Both the position numbers and the translations under genes were made by a program. From assembly GCF_029309835.1 (NCBI RefSeq), contig NZ_JARJHL010000018.1, positions 124,001 through 188,000 of the forward strand: a stretch of 64,000 bases of DNA, given 5' to 3'. Below are positions 9,908 to 18,234 of this stretch, piece by piece. Position 1 is the stretch's first letter. Each line of letters starts with the position of its first letter. The DNA comes from Paracoccus sp. DMF-8 (GTDB lineage Bacteria > Pseudomonadota > Alphaproteobacteria > Rhodobacterales > Rhodobacteraceae). Under the pieces are notes generated by a model, which searched no databases, had not been told where the DNA came from, and saw only the letters and a list, made by a program, of their open reading frames with translations.

Positions 9908-10021
9908 GGTCTTCTCCTGTCATTTTCCGGGTTTCGGGGTCAAACCGGCTTGCGATCCGCCCTGATGAGGCACATCTAGATCCGACACGAACGAAAAGTA
10001 AGAACGCACAGGAATGTAAGT
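9908..10021. promoter_or_regulatory. Shared control region of quinone reductase and HxlR gene
   Basis: The 114-base gap between the divergent starts must hold both promoters. Near the HxlR start there is a direct repeat, GTAAGAACG at 9997 region and GTAAGTATG just over the start codon, which could be a regulator site. This is only a pattern; no footprint is implied. Confidence 0.35.
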
Positions 10022-10447
10022 ATGAAACTTTCCGAAGCCATCGACCAGCAGCGCGGCGACCTGCTGGCGGCAAGCTGCCCCTCGCGCGAGGTGCTGAAGC
10101 ATCTGACCAGCCGTTGGGGCGTGTTGGTGCTGATGGTCCTGCGCAATGGCCCGCATCGCTTTTCGGCGATCCGGCGCCAGATCGGCGGGGTCAGCGAAAG
10201 GATGCTGGCCCAGACCCTGCAATGGCTGGAAGCCGACAGCATGGTGCTGCGCCGCGATTTCCGGACGGTGCCGCCGCATGTCGAATATTCGCTGACGCCG
10301 CTTGGCCAGCAGGCCGCGACCCATGTCACCGCCCTTGCCGACTGGATCGAGGAAAGCCTGCCCCGGATCGTGCAGGGCTGGCCCGATGCCCCCGCAGATC
10401 CCCCCGCTGGCGACCAGGATCACGGTGCTGCCCCACCGGTCGCCTGA
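10022..10447 (+). CDS. HxlR-family transcriptional regulator (YtfH-like)
   Basis: Winged-helix regulator of 141 residues. The N-terminal segment SCPSREVLKHLTSRWG keeps the single cysteine near residue 19 that senses reactive electrophiles or oxidants in several HxlR proteins. The recognition region is GGVSERMLAQTLQWLE, followed by the wing DFRTVPPHVEYSLTPLG. The divergent quinone reductase is the expected target. The C-terminal tail is Pro/Ala-rich and not conserved. Confidence 0.88.
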   Translation: MKLSEAIDQQRGDLLAASCPSREVLKHLTSRWGVLVLMVLRNGPHRFSAIRRQIGGVSERMLAQTLQWLEADSMVLRRDFRTVPPHVEYSLTPLGQQAATHVTALADWIEESLPRIVQGWPDAPADPPAGDQDHGAAPPVA

Positions 10448-10475
10448 CCGCCTGCACCCTTGACCGCGCCCACTC

Positions 10476-10504
10476 TTGACCGCGCCCGCCCTTGGCCCTA
10501 TCTG
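10476..10504 (+). promoter_or_regulatory. rnpB promoter
   Basis: TTGACC at 10476-10481, a 17-base spacer and TATCTG at 10499-10504 place the transcription start almost exactly at the first base of the RNase P RNA (10512). The -35 region is part of a tandem repeat: TTGACCGCGCCC also occurs at 10460-10471. Confidence 0.75.
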
Positions 10505-10511
10505 CCCGATA

Positions 10512-10883
10512 CGCAGATGGCCGGATGGCCGCGGGGGCGTCATGCCCGCGAGGAAAGTCCGGACTCCATGAAGGCACGGTGCCGGGTAACGCCCGGCGGG
10601 GGCAACCCCGTGGAAAGCGCCACAGAAAACAAACCGCCCGCGCCTGACGCGGGCAAGGGTGAAACGGTGGGGTAAGAGCCCACCGCGGGACGGGCAACCG
10701 GACCGGCATGGCAAGCCCCACCGGGAGCAATGCCGAATAGGGACCGCGCGCCGCAAGGCAGGGCTGCTTTCGCCCGAGCAGGTCCGGGTTGGCAGCCAGA
10801 CCCCGTCAGCAATGGCGGGGCTAGAGGAATGGTCATCGAAGGGGGCAACCCCGGAACAGAATCCGGCTTACAGGCCATCTGCG
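10512..10883 (+). ncRNA. rnpB: RNase P RNA, type A
   Basis: Catalytic RNA that trims the 5' leaders of tRNA precursors. The universally conserved 5' segment GAGGAAAGTCCGGACTCCA begins near 10549, and the 3' conserved ACAGAATCCGGCTTACAGGCC begins near 10855. The ends are set by the P1 helix: CGCAGATGGCC at 10512-10522 pairs with GGCCATCTGCG at 10873-10883. A T-rich run directly after P1 (TATTTTTT) probably terminates it. Confidence 0.97.
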
Positions 10884-10991
10884 TATTTTTTCTGCATACA
10901 ACTTTGGCTGTGCGAATTTCTTGACAGAATGACTTAAGCACTTCTTACTGGGTGGGCTGCGGCTGCTCGCAGCATATTTCCGGTGAGAGAG

Positions 10992-11450
10992 ATGCGTTTG
11001 CACGAGTCACTTGCCACCTCGGATTCCTTGGGCGCCGAAACGCCGCTGCCCCCTGTCGGGGCGGGCGCGGATACCCCCACGGCTTTGCGCCCGGCCGAGG
11101 GCAGCAATGCCGCCCTGGCGCTGGTCCTGATGCGCAGCCTGCCCGAAAGCATCTATCTGATCTCGACCGGGGGCAGGGTGGTTTTCGCCAACCAGCCCGG
11201 ACTTGCCAGATTCGACCAGCAGGGCGGGGCGGGTGTCGGCCATCGCAAGTGGCTGGAATTATGGCCGGATCATGACAGCCAGATGCTGGCCGGCGCCTTC
11301 GACGACGCGCTGGACGGCGACACGACCCGGCTGACCGTCCAAAGCCGCGACCATCGGGGCCTGCCGCTGTCCTGCAATCTGACCATCGCCCCGGTCGAGG
11401 ATGCTTCTGGCGCCGTCTCTCATGTGCTATGTATCGCGCAGGACGCCTGA
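10992..11450 (+). CDS. Stand-alone PAS domain protein
   Basis: A 152-residue protein with a single PAS fold (LPESIYLISTGGRVVFANQP, then NLTIAPVEDASGAVSHVLCI) and no visible output domain. The first 45 residues look disordered. The start is ATG 10992, with GTG 10983 in frame just before it. A TTGACA at 10921-10926 could be the -35 of its promoter, but no good -10 follows. Ligand and partner are unknown. It sits alone between rnpB and rpmG. Confidence 0.7.
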   Translation: MRLHESLATSDSLGAETPLPPVGAGADTPTALRPAEGSNAALALVLMRSLPESIYLISTGGRVVFANQPGLARFDQQGGAGVGHRKWLELWPDHDSQMLAGAFDDALDGDTTRLTVQSRDHRGLPLSCNLTIAPVEDASGAVSHVLCIAQDA

Positions 11451-11487
11451 AACTTGCGAAATCCCGGCAAAACCACCGCTTTTGCGG

Positions 11488-11515
11488 TTGACTTCGCCCC
11501 CTGCGCGATTAAAAG
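11488..11515 (+). promoter_or_regulatory. Probable rpmG promoter
   Basis: TTGACT at 11488-11493, a 16-base spacer and TAAAAG at 11510-11515. It lies 71 bases upstream of the rpmG start and downstream of the PAS gene stop. Confidence 0.55.
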
Positions 11516-11585
11516 GCGGCTTCCAACGGAATTTCTGGGGTGAATCGCGGCAGACCGCTCATGCCCCGCAGCAGGAGCGATAACC

Positions 11586-11753
11586 ATGGCGAAGCCGACG
11601 ACGATCAAGATCCGTCTGAACTCATCGGCCGGGACCGGGCATTTCTACGTCACCAAGAAAAACGCCCGCACGATGACCGAAAAAATGACGGTCAACAAAT
11701 ACGACCCGGTCGTCCGTAAACATGTCGAATACAAGGAAGGCAAGATCAAGTAA
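11586..11753 (+). CDS. rpmG: 50S ribosomal protein L33
   Basis: A 55-residue protein starting MAKPTTIKIRLNSSAGTGHF, with the conserved FYVTKKN segment and the C-terminal KYDPVVRKHVEYKEGKIK. It is a structural protein of the large ribosomal subunit. It is the cysteine-less (zinc-independent) form. The ribosome-binding site AGGAGCGATAACC precedes the ATG. A monocistronic unit is suggested by the promoter upstream and the terminator downstream. Confidence 0.97.
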   Translation: MAKPTTIKIRLNSSAGTGHFYVTKKNARTMTEKMTVNKYDPVVRKHVEYKEGKIK

Positions 11754-11823
11754 TGATCCTTGCCTGCGGATCGCCGCATTGCGGCCATCCGGCATGACAG
11801 AGCGCCCGCACAGGGCCAGGGTG

Positions 11824-11849
11824 GACGCCGCAGATCGCGGCGTCTTTTT
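11824..11849 (+). terminator. Rho-independent terminator of rpmG
   Basis: Perfect stem GACGCCGC / GCGGCGTC with a 5-base loop, followed by TTTTT at 11845-11849, 70 bases after the rpmG stop. Confidence 0.85.
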
Positions 11850-11953
11850 CGTTTCCGTGGTTCTTTTGCGGAATCGGGCGCGGTTCGGTGTATCGGGCCT
11901 TGCCCCTGCATCGAAAGCCGCACCTCTGCCCGGCCCCCAACTGCACATTCTAG

Positions 11954-11982
11954 AAAAAAAGCCCCGCCAAGGCGGGGCTTTT
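11954..11982 (-). terminator. Terminator of ilvC (bidirectional)
   Basis: Stem GCCCCGCC-AA-GGCGGGGC at 11961-11978. It is flanked by seven A on the left (a T run for minus-strand transcription) and TTTT on the right. It lies just after the ilvC stop at 12000. Confidence 0.85.
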
Positions 11983-11999
11983 CTGTCACTCGGGCGCGA

Positions 12000-13022
12000 T
12001 CAGTTGCGCGATTTGTCGACCATCTTGCCCGAGGAGATCCACGGCATCATGGCGCGCAGCTTTTCACCGACCTGTTCGATCTGGTGTTCGTCGTTGATGC
12101 GGCGGGTCGCCTTGAAGAAGGGCTGGCCGACGGCGTTTTCCTGCATGAAGTCGCGCACGAACTTGCCGGTCTGGATGTCGGTCAGCACGGCTTTCATGCG
12201 GGCCTTGGTTTCCTCATAGGGCAGGACGCGCGGGCCGCTGACATATTCGCCATATTCGGCGGTGTTCGAGATCGAGTAGTTCATGTTCGCGATGCCGCCC
12301 TCATAGATCAGGTCGACGATCAGCTTGACCTCGTGCAGGCATTCGAAATAGGCCATTTCCGGCTCATAGCCAGCCTCGACCAGGGTTTCAAAGCCCATGC
12401 GGATCAGTTCGACCAGACCGCCGCACAGCACGGCTTGCTCGCCGAACAGGTCGGTTTCGCATTCCTGGCGGAAGTTGGTTTCGATGATGCCCGAACGGCC
12501 GCCGCCGATGGCCGAGCAATAGGACAGCGCGATGTCCTGCGCCTTGCCGGTCGCGTCATTGTGGACCGCGAACAGGCAGGGGACGCCGCCGCCCTTGGTG
12601 TATTCGCCGCGAACCGTATGGCCGGGGCCTTTGGGGGCCATCATGATGACGTCGACGCCCGGCTTCGGCTCGATCAGGCCGAAATGGATGTTCAGACCGT
12701 GGGCAAAGGCAATCGCGGCGCCTTCGCGGATGTTGTCATGGACGTATTTGCGGTAGGTTTCGGCCTGCAGTTCGTCCGGCATGGTGAACATGATCAGGTC
12801 GGCCCATGCGGCGGCTTCGGCGATGCCCATGACCTTCAGCCCTTCGGCTTCGGCTTTCTTGGCCGAGGCCGAGCCTTCGCGCAGCGCGACGACGACGTTT
12901 TTCGCACCCGAATCACGCAGGTTCAGCGCATGGGCATGGCCCTGGCTGCCATAGCCCAGCATGGCGACTTTCTTGTCCTTGATCAGGTTCACATCGCAGT
13001 CGCGATCGTAGTAAACGCGCAT
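12000..13022 (-). CDS. ilvC: Ketol-acid reductoisomerase (NADP+)
   Basis: Second common step of valine, leucine and isoleucine synthesis: Mg- and NADPH-dependent isomeroreduction of acetolactate or acetohydroxybutyrate. The 340 residues match the short class I enzyme. The Rossmann motif GYGSQGHAHALNLRDSG is followed by the KARI C-terminal domain (IMMAPKGPGHTVR, EVKLIVDLIYEGG, NTAEYG). ATG 13022 with GGAGGGCGCCCA upstream is the conserved start; upstream in-frame ATGs to 13136 are not needed. Two Lrp/AsnC genes face it divergently. Confidence 0.97.
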   Translation of the reverse strand: MRVYYDRDCDVNLIKDKKVAMLGYGSQGHAHALNLRDSGAKNVVVALREGSASAKKAEAEGLKVMGIAEAAAWADLIMFTMPDELQAETYRKYVHDNIREGAAIAFAHGLNIHFGLIEPKPGVDVIMMAPKGPGHTVRGEYTKGGGVPCLFAVHNDATGKAQDIALSYCSAIGGGRSGIIETNFRQECETDLFGEQAVLCGGLVELIRMGFETLVEAGYEPEMAYFECLHEVKLIVDLIYEGGIANMNYSISNTAEYGEYVSGPRVLPYEETKARMKAVLTDIQTGKFVRDFMQENAVGQPFFKATRRINDEHQIEQVGEKLRAMMPWISSGKMVDKSRN

Positions 13023-13150
13023 TGGGCGCCCTCCATTGTTTGCTGGGTGGGTTTGTATCAGCGCGGCGCCCGGTTTCCAGTTCATTTGTCGCGGATTTCG
13101 GGGTATATGTGAAATAATCATAACCATAATATTCATCAGTTGAAAATATC
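13023..13150. promoter_or_regulatory. ilvC / Lrp divergent control region
   Basis: The right half (about 13085-13150) is strikingly AT-rich in a GC-rich setting, with runs such as GAAATAATCATAACCATAATATTC. This is the kind of bendable DNA that Lrp/AsnC proteins wrap. It probably contains the promoter of the Lrp pair and may let those regulators act on ilvC. That link is inference. Confidence 0.45.
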
Positions 13151-13606
13151 ATGCCAGACGAAACGGATCGCCGCATTCTGCGTCATCTTCTGGCCGACCC
13201 GCAGGCCGCCAATGCCGATCTGGCGGCGCGGGCAGGGGTGACCACCGCCAGCCTGTGGCGCAGGTTGGAAAAGCTGCGCGCAAGCGGCACGATCCGTGCC
13301 ATCCGGGGGCGGATCGACTGGCGTAAGCTGGGCTATGAGGTGCAGGTCAGCCTGCGCTTTACGCTGGACAAGACCAACCCCCGCGCCTTTGACGATTTCA
13401 CCGCAGCCGCGCGTCTGGTGCCCGAGGTGACCGAGATCCAGACCTTTCTGGGCTCGGTCGATCTGCGGCTGTCGGTCATCGCGCGCGACATGGCGCATTG
13501 GCAGCAGATCTATCGCGAAAAGATCCTGACCCTGCCGCATGTCGCGGACAGCGATGCGCTGATGATGGTCGCGACGATCAAGGATACGCAGGACATGCCG
13601 CTATGA
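13151..13606 (+). CDS. Lrp/AsnC-family regulator, first of a pair
   Basis: A 151-residue protein with an N-terminal helix-turn-helix (DETDRRILRHLLADPQ, then GVTTASLWRRLEKLRASG) and a C-terminal RAM ligand-binding domain (VPEVTEIQTFLGSVDLRLSV, LPHVADSDALMMVATIKDT). Such proteins form dimers to octamers and often sense amino acids. Its stop overlaps the next gene's start (ATGA), so the two are translationally coupled and may form hetero-oligomers. Placement opposite ilvC suggests branched-chain amino acid control, which is inference. Confidence 0.88.
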   Translation: MPDETDRRILRHLLADPQAANADLAARAGVTTASLWRRLEKLRASGTIRAIRGRIDWRKLGYEVQVSLRFTLDKTNPRAFDDFTAAARLVPEVTEIQTFLGSVDLRLSVIARDMAHWQQIYREKILTLPHVADSDALMMVATIKDTQDMPL

Positions 13607-14061
13607 CCGTGCAGGCCGATGCCACCGATCTGGCGATCCTGCGGCTGCTGTCGCAGGACGCCACCCAATCCGCCGCCGAAATCGGGCGCAAGCTGGGCCT
13701 GACCCAGCCCGCCGTCTGGCGCCGCATCCGCCAGTTGACCGATGCCGGTGTCCTTGCCGGGCGCCGGATCGAGCTGGACGCGGCGGCCATAGGCTTTGGC
13801 GTCACCGTTTTTCTGGGCATCCGTCTGGCCGCCAAGGGCCGCACCAGCCTGGAGGAATTCGAGCGCGCCGTCACCGCCATCCCCGAGGTGCAGGTGGTCC
13901 AGCACGTTCTGGGCCAGTTCGACTATCGCCTGCGCATCATCGCCCGCGATATCGCCGATTTCGAACGCATCCTGCGCCGCCGCATCATGACCCTGCCGGG
14001 CATCGGGCAGGTCGAGGCCAATGTCATGCTGTCCGAAGAACGCCTGCCGGGGCCGCTTTAG
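13603..14061 (+). CDS. Lrp/AsnC-family regulator, second of a pair
   Basis: A 152-residue paralogue of the preceding gene, with helix-turn-helix (DATDLAILRLLSQDA, GLTQPAVWRRIRQLTDAGV) and RAM domain (IPEVQVVQHVLGQFDYRLRI, LPGIGQVEANVMLSE). Start ATG 13603 overlaps the upstream stop by four bases; an earlier in-frame codon at 13498 lies inside the first gene and is unlikely. The two proteins are related but clearly diverged, so this is an old duplication. Confidence 0.88.
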   Translation: MTVQADATDLAILRLLSQDATQSAAEIGRKLGLTQPAVWRRIRQLTDAGVLAGRRIELDAAAIGFGVTVFLGIRLAAKGRTSLEEFERAVTAIPEVQVVQHVLGQFDYRLRIIARDIADFERILRRRIMTLPGIGQVEANVMLSEERLPGPL

Positions 14062-14150
14062 GCGGCGGGTCCGTGGGGCGCGGAATTTTTCGGGGTCAAT
14101 TTTTCGCGCAAGAATTTTGGGGCGAATTCTTGACGATCCCCGGATTTATA

Positions 14151-14164
14151 GTTAGCTTGCTAAC
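14151..14164. promoter_or_regulatory. MarR-type operator
   Basis: Perfect inverted repeat GTTAGCTTGCTAAC, 39 bases upstream of the marR start. A TTGACG at 14130-14135 could serve as the -35, with the -10 falling inside the dyad. A repressor bound here would block that promoter and autoregulate the efflux operon. Confidence 0.7.
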
Positions 14165-14202
14165 GAAATTTCTTTCCGACTGTCCCGGATGCTCCAATCC
14201 AG

Positions 14203-14631
14203 ATGCCCGAATCCCAACATATTCTTGATACCCTGCTGCGGTTGATGCGGTTGATACGCCGCAGCTACGACACGCAGGCCGAAGCGATGGGCCTGACGCT
14301 GTCGCGGGCGCGGGCCTTGACCACGCTGTCGCGGATGGATGGGGTGACGCAGGCCGAACTGGCCACGGCTTTGGGGATCGAGGCCCCGACGTTGAAGCGT
14401 CAGGTCGATGCGCTGGAGGCCGCCGGTTTCGTGATCCGCCGCCCCTCCAGGGAAGATGGCCGCAAGAACGCGCTGTTTCTGACCGACCGGGGGCGGGACC
14501 ATGCCATCGTGGAATTCACGCATCGGATGCGCCGGGATCTGCTGGACGGGATTTCCCCGCAAGAGCTGGACAGCGCGACGACGGTGTTGAATCGTATCAC
14601 GGAAAATATCGCGAAGCTGGGCCGGTCGTGA
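14203..14631 (+). CDS. MarR-family transcriptional regulator
   Basis: Winged-helix repressor of 142 residues. The recognition helix region is GVTQAELATALGIEAPTLKRQVDALEAAG, and the wing is RRPSREDGRKNALFLTDRG, both textbook MarR. It heads an operon with an EmrB-type and an EmrA-type gene; its stop overlaps the GTG start of the next gene (GTGA). The perfect dyad at 14151-14164 is its likely site. The inducing compound cannot be read from the sequence. Confidence 0.92.
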   Translation: MPESQHILDTLLRLMRLIRRSYDTQAEAMGLTLSRARALTTLSRMDGVTQAELATALGIEAPTLKRQVDALEAAGFVIRRPSREDGRKNALFLTDRGRDHAIVEFTHRMRRDLLDGISPQELDSATTVLNRITENIAKLGRS

Positions 14632-16256
14632 CGCAGGACACCACCGATTCCCCGGCAGCGGCCGCGACCCCGCCGGCGGCTGCGCCCCTGTCGATGGGGC
14701 GGGCGCTGGCCTATCTGGGCGCGGCGGTGATGCTGGCCCTGTCGCAGGGGCTGGGGCAGGGCTTTGTGTCCGGCAATATCCCGCAGATCGCCGGGGATCT
14801 GGGCATCACCACCACGCAGGCAAGCTGGTTGATGGCCGCCTATATGATCCCCCGTGCCTCGCTGCCCTTGCTGCTGATCAAGGTCCGCACCCAATACGGG
14901 CTGCGCCGCTTTGCCGAAATCGGGATCATCGCCTATGTCGCCGTGGCCTTTGCCTCGGTCTGGATCAATGATTTCCGTTCGGCGGTGATCGTGCAGACCC
15001 TGTCCGGCGCGGCCGCCGCGCCGCTGTCCACGCTGGCCTTCATGTATATGCTGGAACCCTTGTCGCCGGAATGGAAGATGAGGCTGGGCCTGCCTGCGGC
15101 GATGGCGGTGCTGATGTCTGGGCCGACGCTGGCGCGGGTCGTGTCGCCCGCGCTGATCGGCGATGGCGGGCTGAGCGCGATCCATCTGACGGCGCTTGGC
15201 ATGGCGATGATATCGCTGATGCTGGTGTTTCGCCTGCCCCTGCGCCCGGTGCCGCATCAAAAGGTGATTCAGGCGCTGGATTTCCTGAGCTGCGCGCTGA
15301 TCAGCTTTGGCTTTGCCGGGCTGACCATCGGCTTTGTCATGGGGCCGATCCACGACTGGACGTCAATGCCCTGGATCGGGGTGCTGCTGGCGGGTTCGGT
15401 CGCGGCGCTGGCGGTGGCCTTTGCGGTCGAACTGAACCGCAAGGCGCCGCTGCTGGATATCCGCTGGCTGGCCAGCCCCGCCATGCTGCACCTGACCGCG
15501 ACGCTGTTTCTGTTCCGGCTGATCCTGTCCGAACAAAGCACGGGCGCCCCGCGCATGTTCCAGATGCTGGGCGTGGCGCCGTCGCAGATGACCGGGCTGT
15601 TCGCGGTTATCGTCCTGGCCAGCCTGCTGGGCGGGATGGCCTGCGTGGCGTGGATGCGCCCGAACCGTGTGCCCACCCTGCATCTGGTCGCGCTGTTGCT
15701 GATCGCGGCGGGGGCGTGGATGGATTCGCATGGGACGCTGGACACGCGCCCTGCGCAGATGATCGTCAGCCAGGCGCTGATCGGTTTCGCGGGGATGCTG
15801 TTCTTGCCGCCCGCGATGATGGCCGGGCTGATGCAGGCGCTGGCACGGGGGCCGCAATATCTGCTGTCCTTCGTGATCGTGTTCATTTCGACGCAATCCC
15901 TGGGCGGCGTGCTGGGGTCGGGGCTTTTCACCACCTTCATCAACCATCGTCAGGCCGTGCATTACGCCGCTTTGACCGATCAGCTGGCGGTCGGTTATCC
16001 GGTCGCCATGCAGGCCATCAGCGGCCAGATCGCGGTGCTTGCCACCACCATCACCGACAGCACGCTGCGGCGGGGGCAGGCCATGCAGCAGATCGCGCAG
16101 GACGCACAGGCGCAGTCCTATGCCATGGCCTATAACGACGCCTATACCGTGACATTCCTGATTGCGCTGACCGCTGCGGCGGCGCTTGTCCTGCATCTTT
16201 TGCGCGACCGCCTTGCCTTGTGGCTGACGCCCTCCAAACCTTCGGATATGACATGA
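14628..16256 (+). CDS. MFS drug efflux permease, DHA2/EmrB type
   Basis: Proton-driven exporter of 542 residues with about 14 hydrophobic helices. The early segment VSGNIPQIAGDLGITTTQASWLMAAYMIP matches the DHA2 motif around helices 1-2. It starts at GTG 14628 overlapping the marR stop and ends overlapping the HlyD-type gene (ATGA). With that adaptor and an outer-membrane channel encoded elsewhere it would form a tripartite pump. The substrate is unknown. Confidence 0.9.
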   Translation: MTQDTTDSPAAAATPPAAAPLSMGRALAYLGAAVMLALSQGLGQGFVSGNIPQIAGDLGITTTQASWLMAAYMIPRASLPLLLIKVRTQYGLRRFAEIGIIAYVAVAFASVWINDFRSAVIVQTLSGAAAAPLSTLAFMYMLEPLSPEWKMRLGLPAAMAVLMSGPTLARVVSPALIGDGGLSAIHLTALGMAMISLMLVFRLPLRPVPHQKVIQALDFLSCALISFGFAGLTIGFVMGPIHDWTSMPWIGVLLAGSVAALAVAFAVELNRKAPLLDIRWLASPAMLHLTATLFLFRLILSEQSTGAPRMFQMLGVAPSQMTGLFAVIVLASLLGGMACVAWMRPNRVPTLHLVALLLIAAGAWMDSHGTLDTRPAQMIVSQALIGFAGMLFLPPAMMAGLMQALARGPQYLLSFVIVFISTQSLGGVLGSGLFTTFINHRQAVHYAALTDQLAVGYPVAMQAISGQIAVLATTITDSTLRRGQAMQQIAQDAQAQSYAMAYNDAYTVTFLIALTAAAALVLHLLRDRLALWLTPSKPSDMT

Positions 16257-17299
16257 TGAGGAAAGAGAACCTGATCCCGACCGCCATCGCCCTTGTCATC
16301 GGGCTGGCCGGTCTGCTGCTGCTGCTTTACGCGTGGCACCTGCCGCCCTTCGCGGCCAGTGATCCCACGACCGAAAACGCCTATGTCCGGGGCAAGGTCA
16401 CGACCATATCGCCGCAGGTCAGCGGCTATGTCAGCGCGGTCGAGGTCGCGGATTTCCAGACCGTCACGGCAGGCGAGGTCATCGCCCGCATCGACGACCG
16501 CATTCCCCGCCAGAAACTGGCGCAGGCTGAGGCGCAGCTTGCCGCCGCCCGCGCCGCATTGGAGGTCGCGACCCAGAGCGTCGCCTCGGCCGAGGCGGTG
16601 GTGCGCGCCGATCAGGCCGGCGTCGACGCGGCGCGTTCGGCGCTGACGACGGCGCTGACGAGTTGGGACCGGGCAGAGGCCCTGCGCACCCGTGGCGTGG
16701 CTTCGCAATCCTCGGCCGATCAGTCGGAACTGTCGCTGCAACAGGCCCAATCCGCCGTCACCCGTGCCGAGGCCGCCCTGGATGTGCAGCGCGAGGCGGT
16801 CAAGTCCGCCCGTGTCGCCCTGCAGTCGCGCCATGCCGATATCGCCAGCGCCGGGGCCGCGGTCGAACTGGCCCGGATCGACCTGGACAACACCGTCATC
16901 CGCGCGCCTGTCGATGGCCAGCTGGGGCAGGTTTCGGTGCGGATCGGGCAATATGTAACGCCGGGCAGCGCGCTTGTGTCCCATGTCGGACGCGATATCT
17001 GGGTGATCGCCAATTTCCGCGAAACCAGCCTGACCGGCCTGCGTCGGGGCGAAACCGTGCGCTTTACCGTGGATGCGCTGCAGCACCGCGCCTTTACCGG
17101 CAAGGTCGATTCCTTTTCCCCGGCGACGGCGTCGGAATTCAGCCTGCTTTCGGGGGCCAATGCCACCGGCAATTTCACCAAGATCGCCCAACGGCTTCCG
17201 GTCCGCATCACGATCGACCCGGATCAGCCGGGCGCCGAACACCTGCGCCCCGGCATGTCGGTGGTCGTCCATGTCGATACCGCCAGCGTTTCGGAATAG
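16253..17299 (+). CDS. HlyD/EmrA-type membrane fusion protein
   Basis: Periplasmic adaptor of 348 residues: one N-terminal membrane helix, the barrel-sandwich half motif TTENAYVRGKVTTISPQVSGYV, a long alanine-rich coiled coil (about residues 90-200), then the second lipoyl half (NTVIRAPVDGQLGQVSVRIGQYV) and a beta-barrel. ATG 16253 overlaps the MFS stop; ATG 16256 directly follows. It links the MFS pump to an outer-membrane channel. Confidence 0.92.
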   Translation: MMRKENLIPTAIALVIGLAGLLLLLYAWHLPPFAASDPTTENAYVRGKVTTISPQVSGYVSAVEVADFQTVTAGEVIARIDDRIPRQKLAQAEAQLAAARAALEVATQSVASAEAVVRADQAGVDAARSALTTALTSWDRAEALRTRGVASQSSADQSELSLQQAQSAVTRAEAALDVQREAVKSARVALQSRHADIASAGAAVELARIDLDNTVIRAPVDGQLGQVSVRIGQYVTPGSALVSHVGRDIWVIANFRETSLTGLRRGETVRFTVDALQHRAFTGKVDSFSPATASEFSLLSGANATGNFTKIAQRLPVRITIDPDQPGAEHLRPGMSVVVHVDTASVSE

Positions 17300-17861
17300 C
17301 CGCAGCGGGTTGGGGGGCTGGCGTTTCAGCCAGCGCATCCCGCCCGGTTGAAATCGGGCATCGCGTTGCTTTCGCGCGGATCAGGCCGGCTTCCTTGCCC
17401 GGCTTTCGGATGAAGGCCGCCCAGGCATCGGTGTAGCCCGATCTCATCGCCCGCTCAGCGCATTTCCAAGCCCGAAGACCTCTGCCGGGTTTTGCCGATC
17501 AGAACATATCAGAAAAATAAATGGCTTGTCGGAAACTTGCTGACGCTGGAAAAGGCGAGACGTGCGCAAGAAAGGAATAGCGCGCGAATATTTAATTAAT
17601 TGAAATTATTTTGAAAAGCTCTGACTCGTGATTGTGCGGCCTGATGGGCGTTGCTGATTTTGGCTGCATATCCTTTTAAAATGATCTTTGGTGCGTTCCG
17701 TCGAGCAAGCGCGTTACGGCAACGCCGCGACTGCTCCGATGATCTCGATTTGGGCAGTATCAATTTCGGCCAGATCTACGGCGACTTGGCGGATTCAGAG
17801 CCAGAGTTGATGGCTGAATTGGCCGAACGGCGCATTTGAGTTTGGGCACCCGGATCAGAGG
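17300..17861. other. Gene-poor start of the island
   Basis: About 560 bases after the efflux operon without a supportable gene. The stretch near 17510-17640 is AT-rich (for example ATATTTAATTAATTGAAATTATTT), unlike the flanking DNA. A 62-codon reading frame at 17651-17839 has no recognisable family and I do not call it. The composition change fits a junction of acquired DNA. Confidence 0.4.
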
Positions 17862-17964
17862 TTCGACTACATGCTGTCGAACCCGGCCGTCGATATCGGA
17901 TGGAAGAGGGTCGAAAAAACTGTCCGGGTCGAGCATGAGCGTAAAAGGCACCAGCGGCTTATCG
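17862..17964 (+). pseudogene. Scrap of type I restriction methylase HsdM
   Basis: About 33 codons reading FDYMLSNPAVDIGWKRVEKT and then VRVEHERK resemble the catalytic motif IV region of HsdM N6-adenine methylases (family form FDYMLSNPPFG, then WKxVEKxVRxEHE). The second proline and aromatic of NPPF/Y are changed, and nothing of the family is recognisable on either side. It would be a dead remnant of a lost restriction-modification locus. The assignment is by remembered consensus. Confidence 0.5.
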
Positions 17965-18022
17965 TGAATGAAGCCCATTGCCGACACATCCTCCCTATGG
18001 CTGGCCTTTCGGGAGCGACGTG

Positions 18023-18175
18023 ATGGAATCACGTCTGATCAGTGAAGCCATGGCAATCCACGGCTTGCGGATTATTGAGAATATGGACAAGAATCGGGTG
18101 GACATGCTTGCGCTCGGCTCTCGGGGTAAAACCATCGGGCAAGCCGTCATGGAGCGGCGCGGTCGTGGAGGATAA
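18023..18175 (+). CDS. Short reading frame, unassigned
   Basis: Fifty codons from ATG 18023 (MESRLISEAMAIHGLRIIEN, then LGSRGKTIGQAVMERRGRGG). It lies between the HsdM-like and IS3 scraps and overlaps the stop of the HsdM frame. It could be another decayed piece of mobile DNA; I recognise no family and do not claim expression. Confidence 0.2.
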   Translation: MESRLISEAMAIHGLRIIENMDKNRVDMLALGSRGKTIGQAVMERRGRGG

Positions 18176-18234
18176 ACCAGGGATCGGTTCTGTCCGCTTC
18201 AAGATGTTCCCGACCGGGGGCGGAGGCTGCATAT

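Noticed and set aside
13151..14061. Siroheme decarboxylase pair (AhbA/AhbB or NirDLGH type)
   Set aside because: The two proteins have normal Lrp helix-turn-helix and RAM domains, and no haem biosynthesis genes are near.
17300..17700. Second copy of the tRNA-Gln 3' end as an island boundary
   Set aside because: Scanning for the T-arm and acceptor sequence of the tRNA found no convincing copy here.
17651..17839. 62-codon frame in the gene-poor stretch
   Set aside because: Unusual start, no family, no ribosome-binding site and mixed composition; not enough to call a gene.
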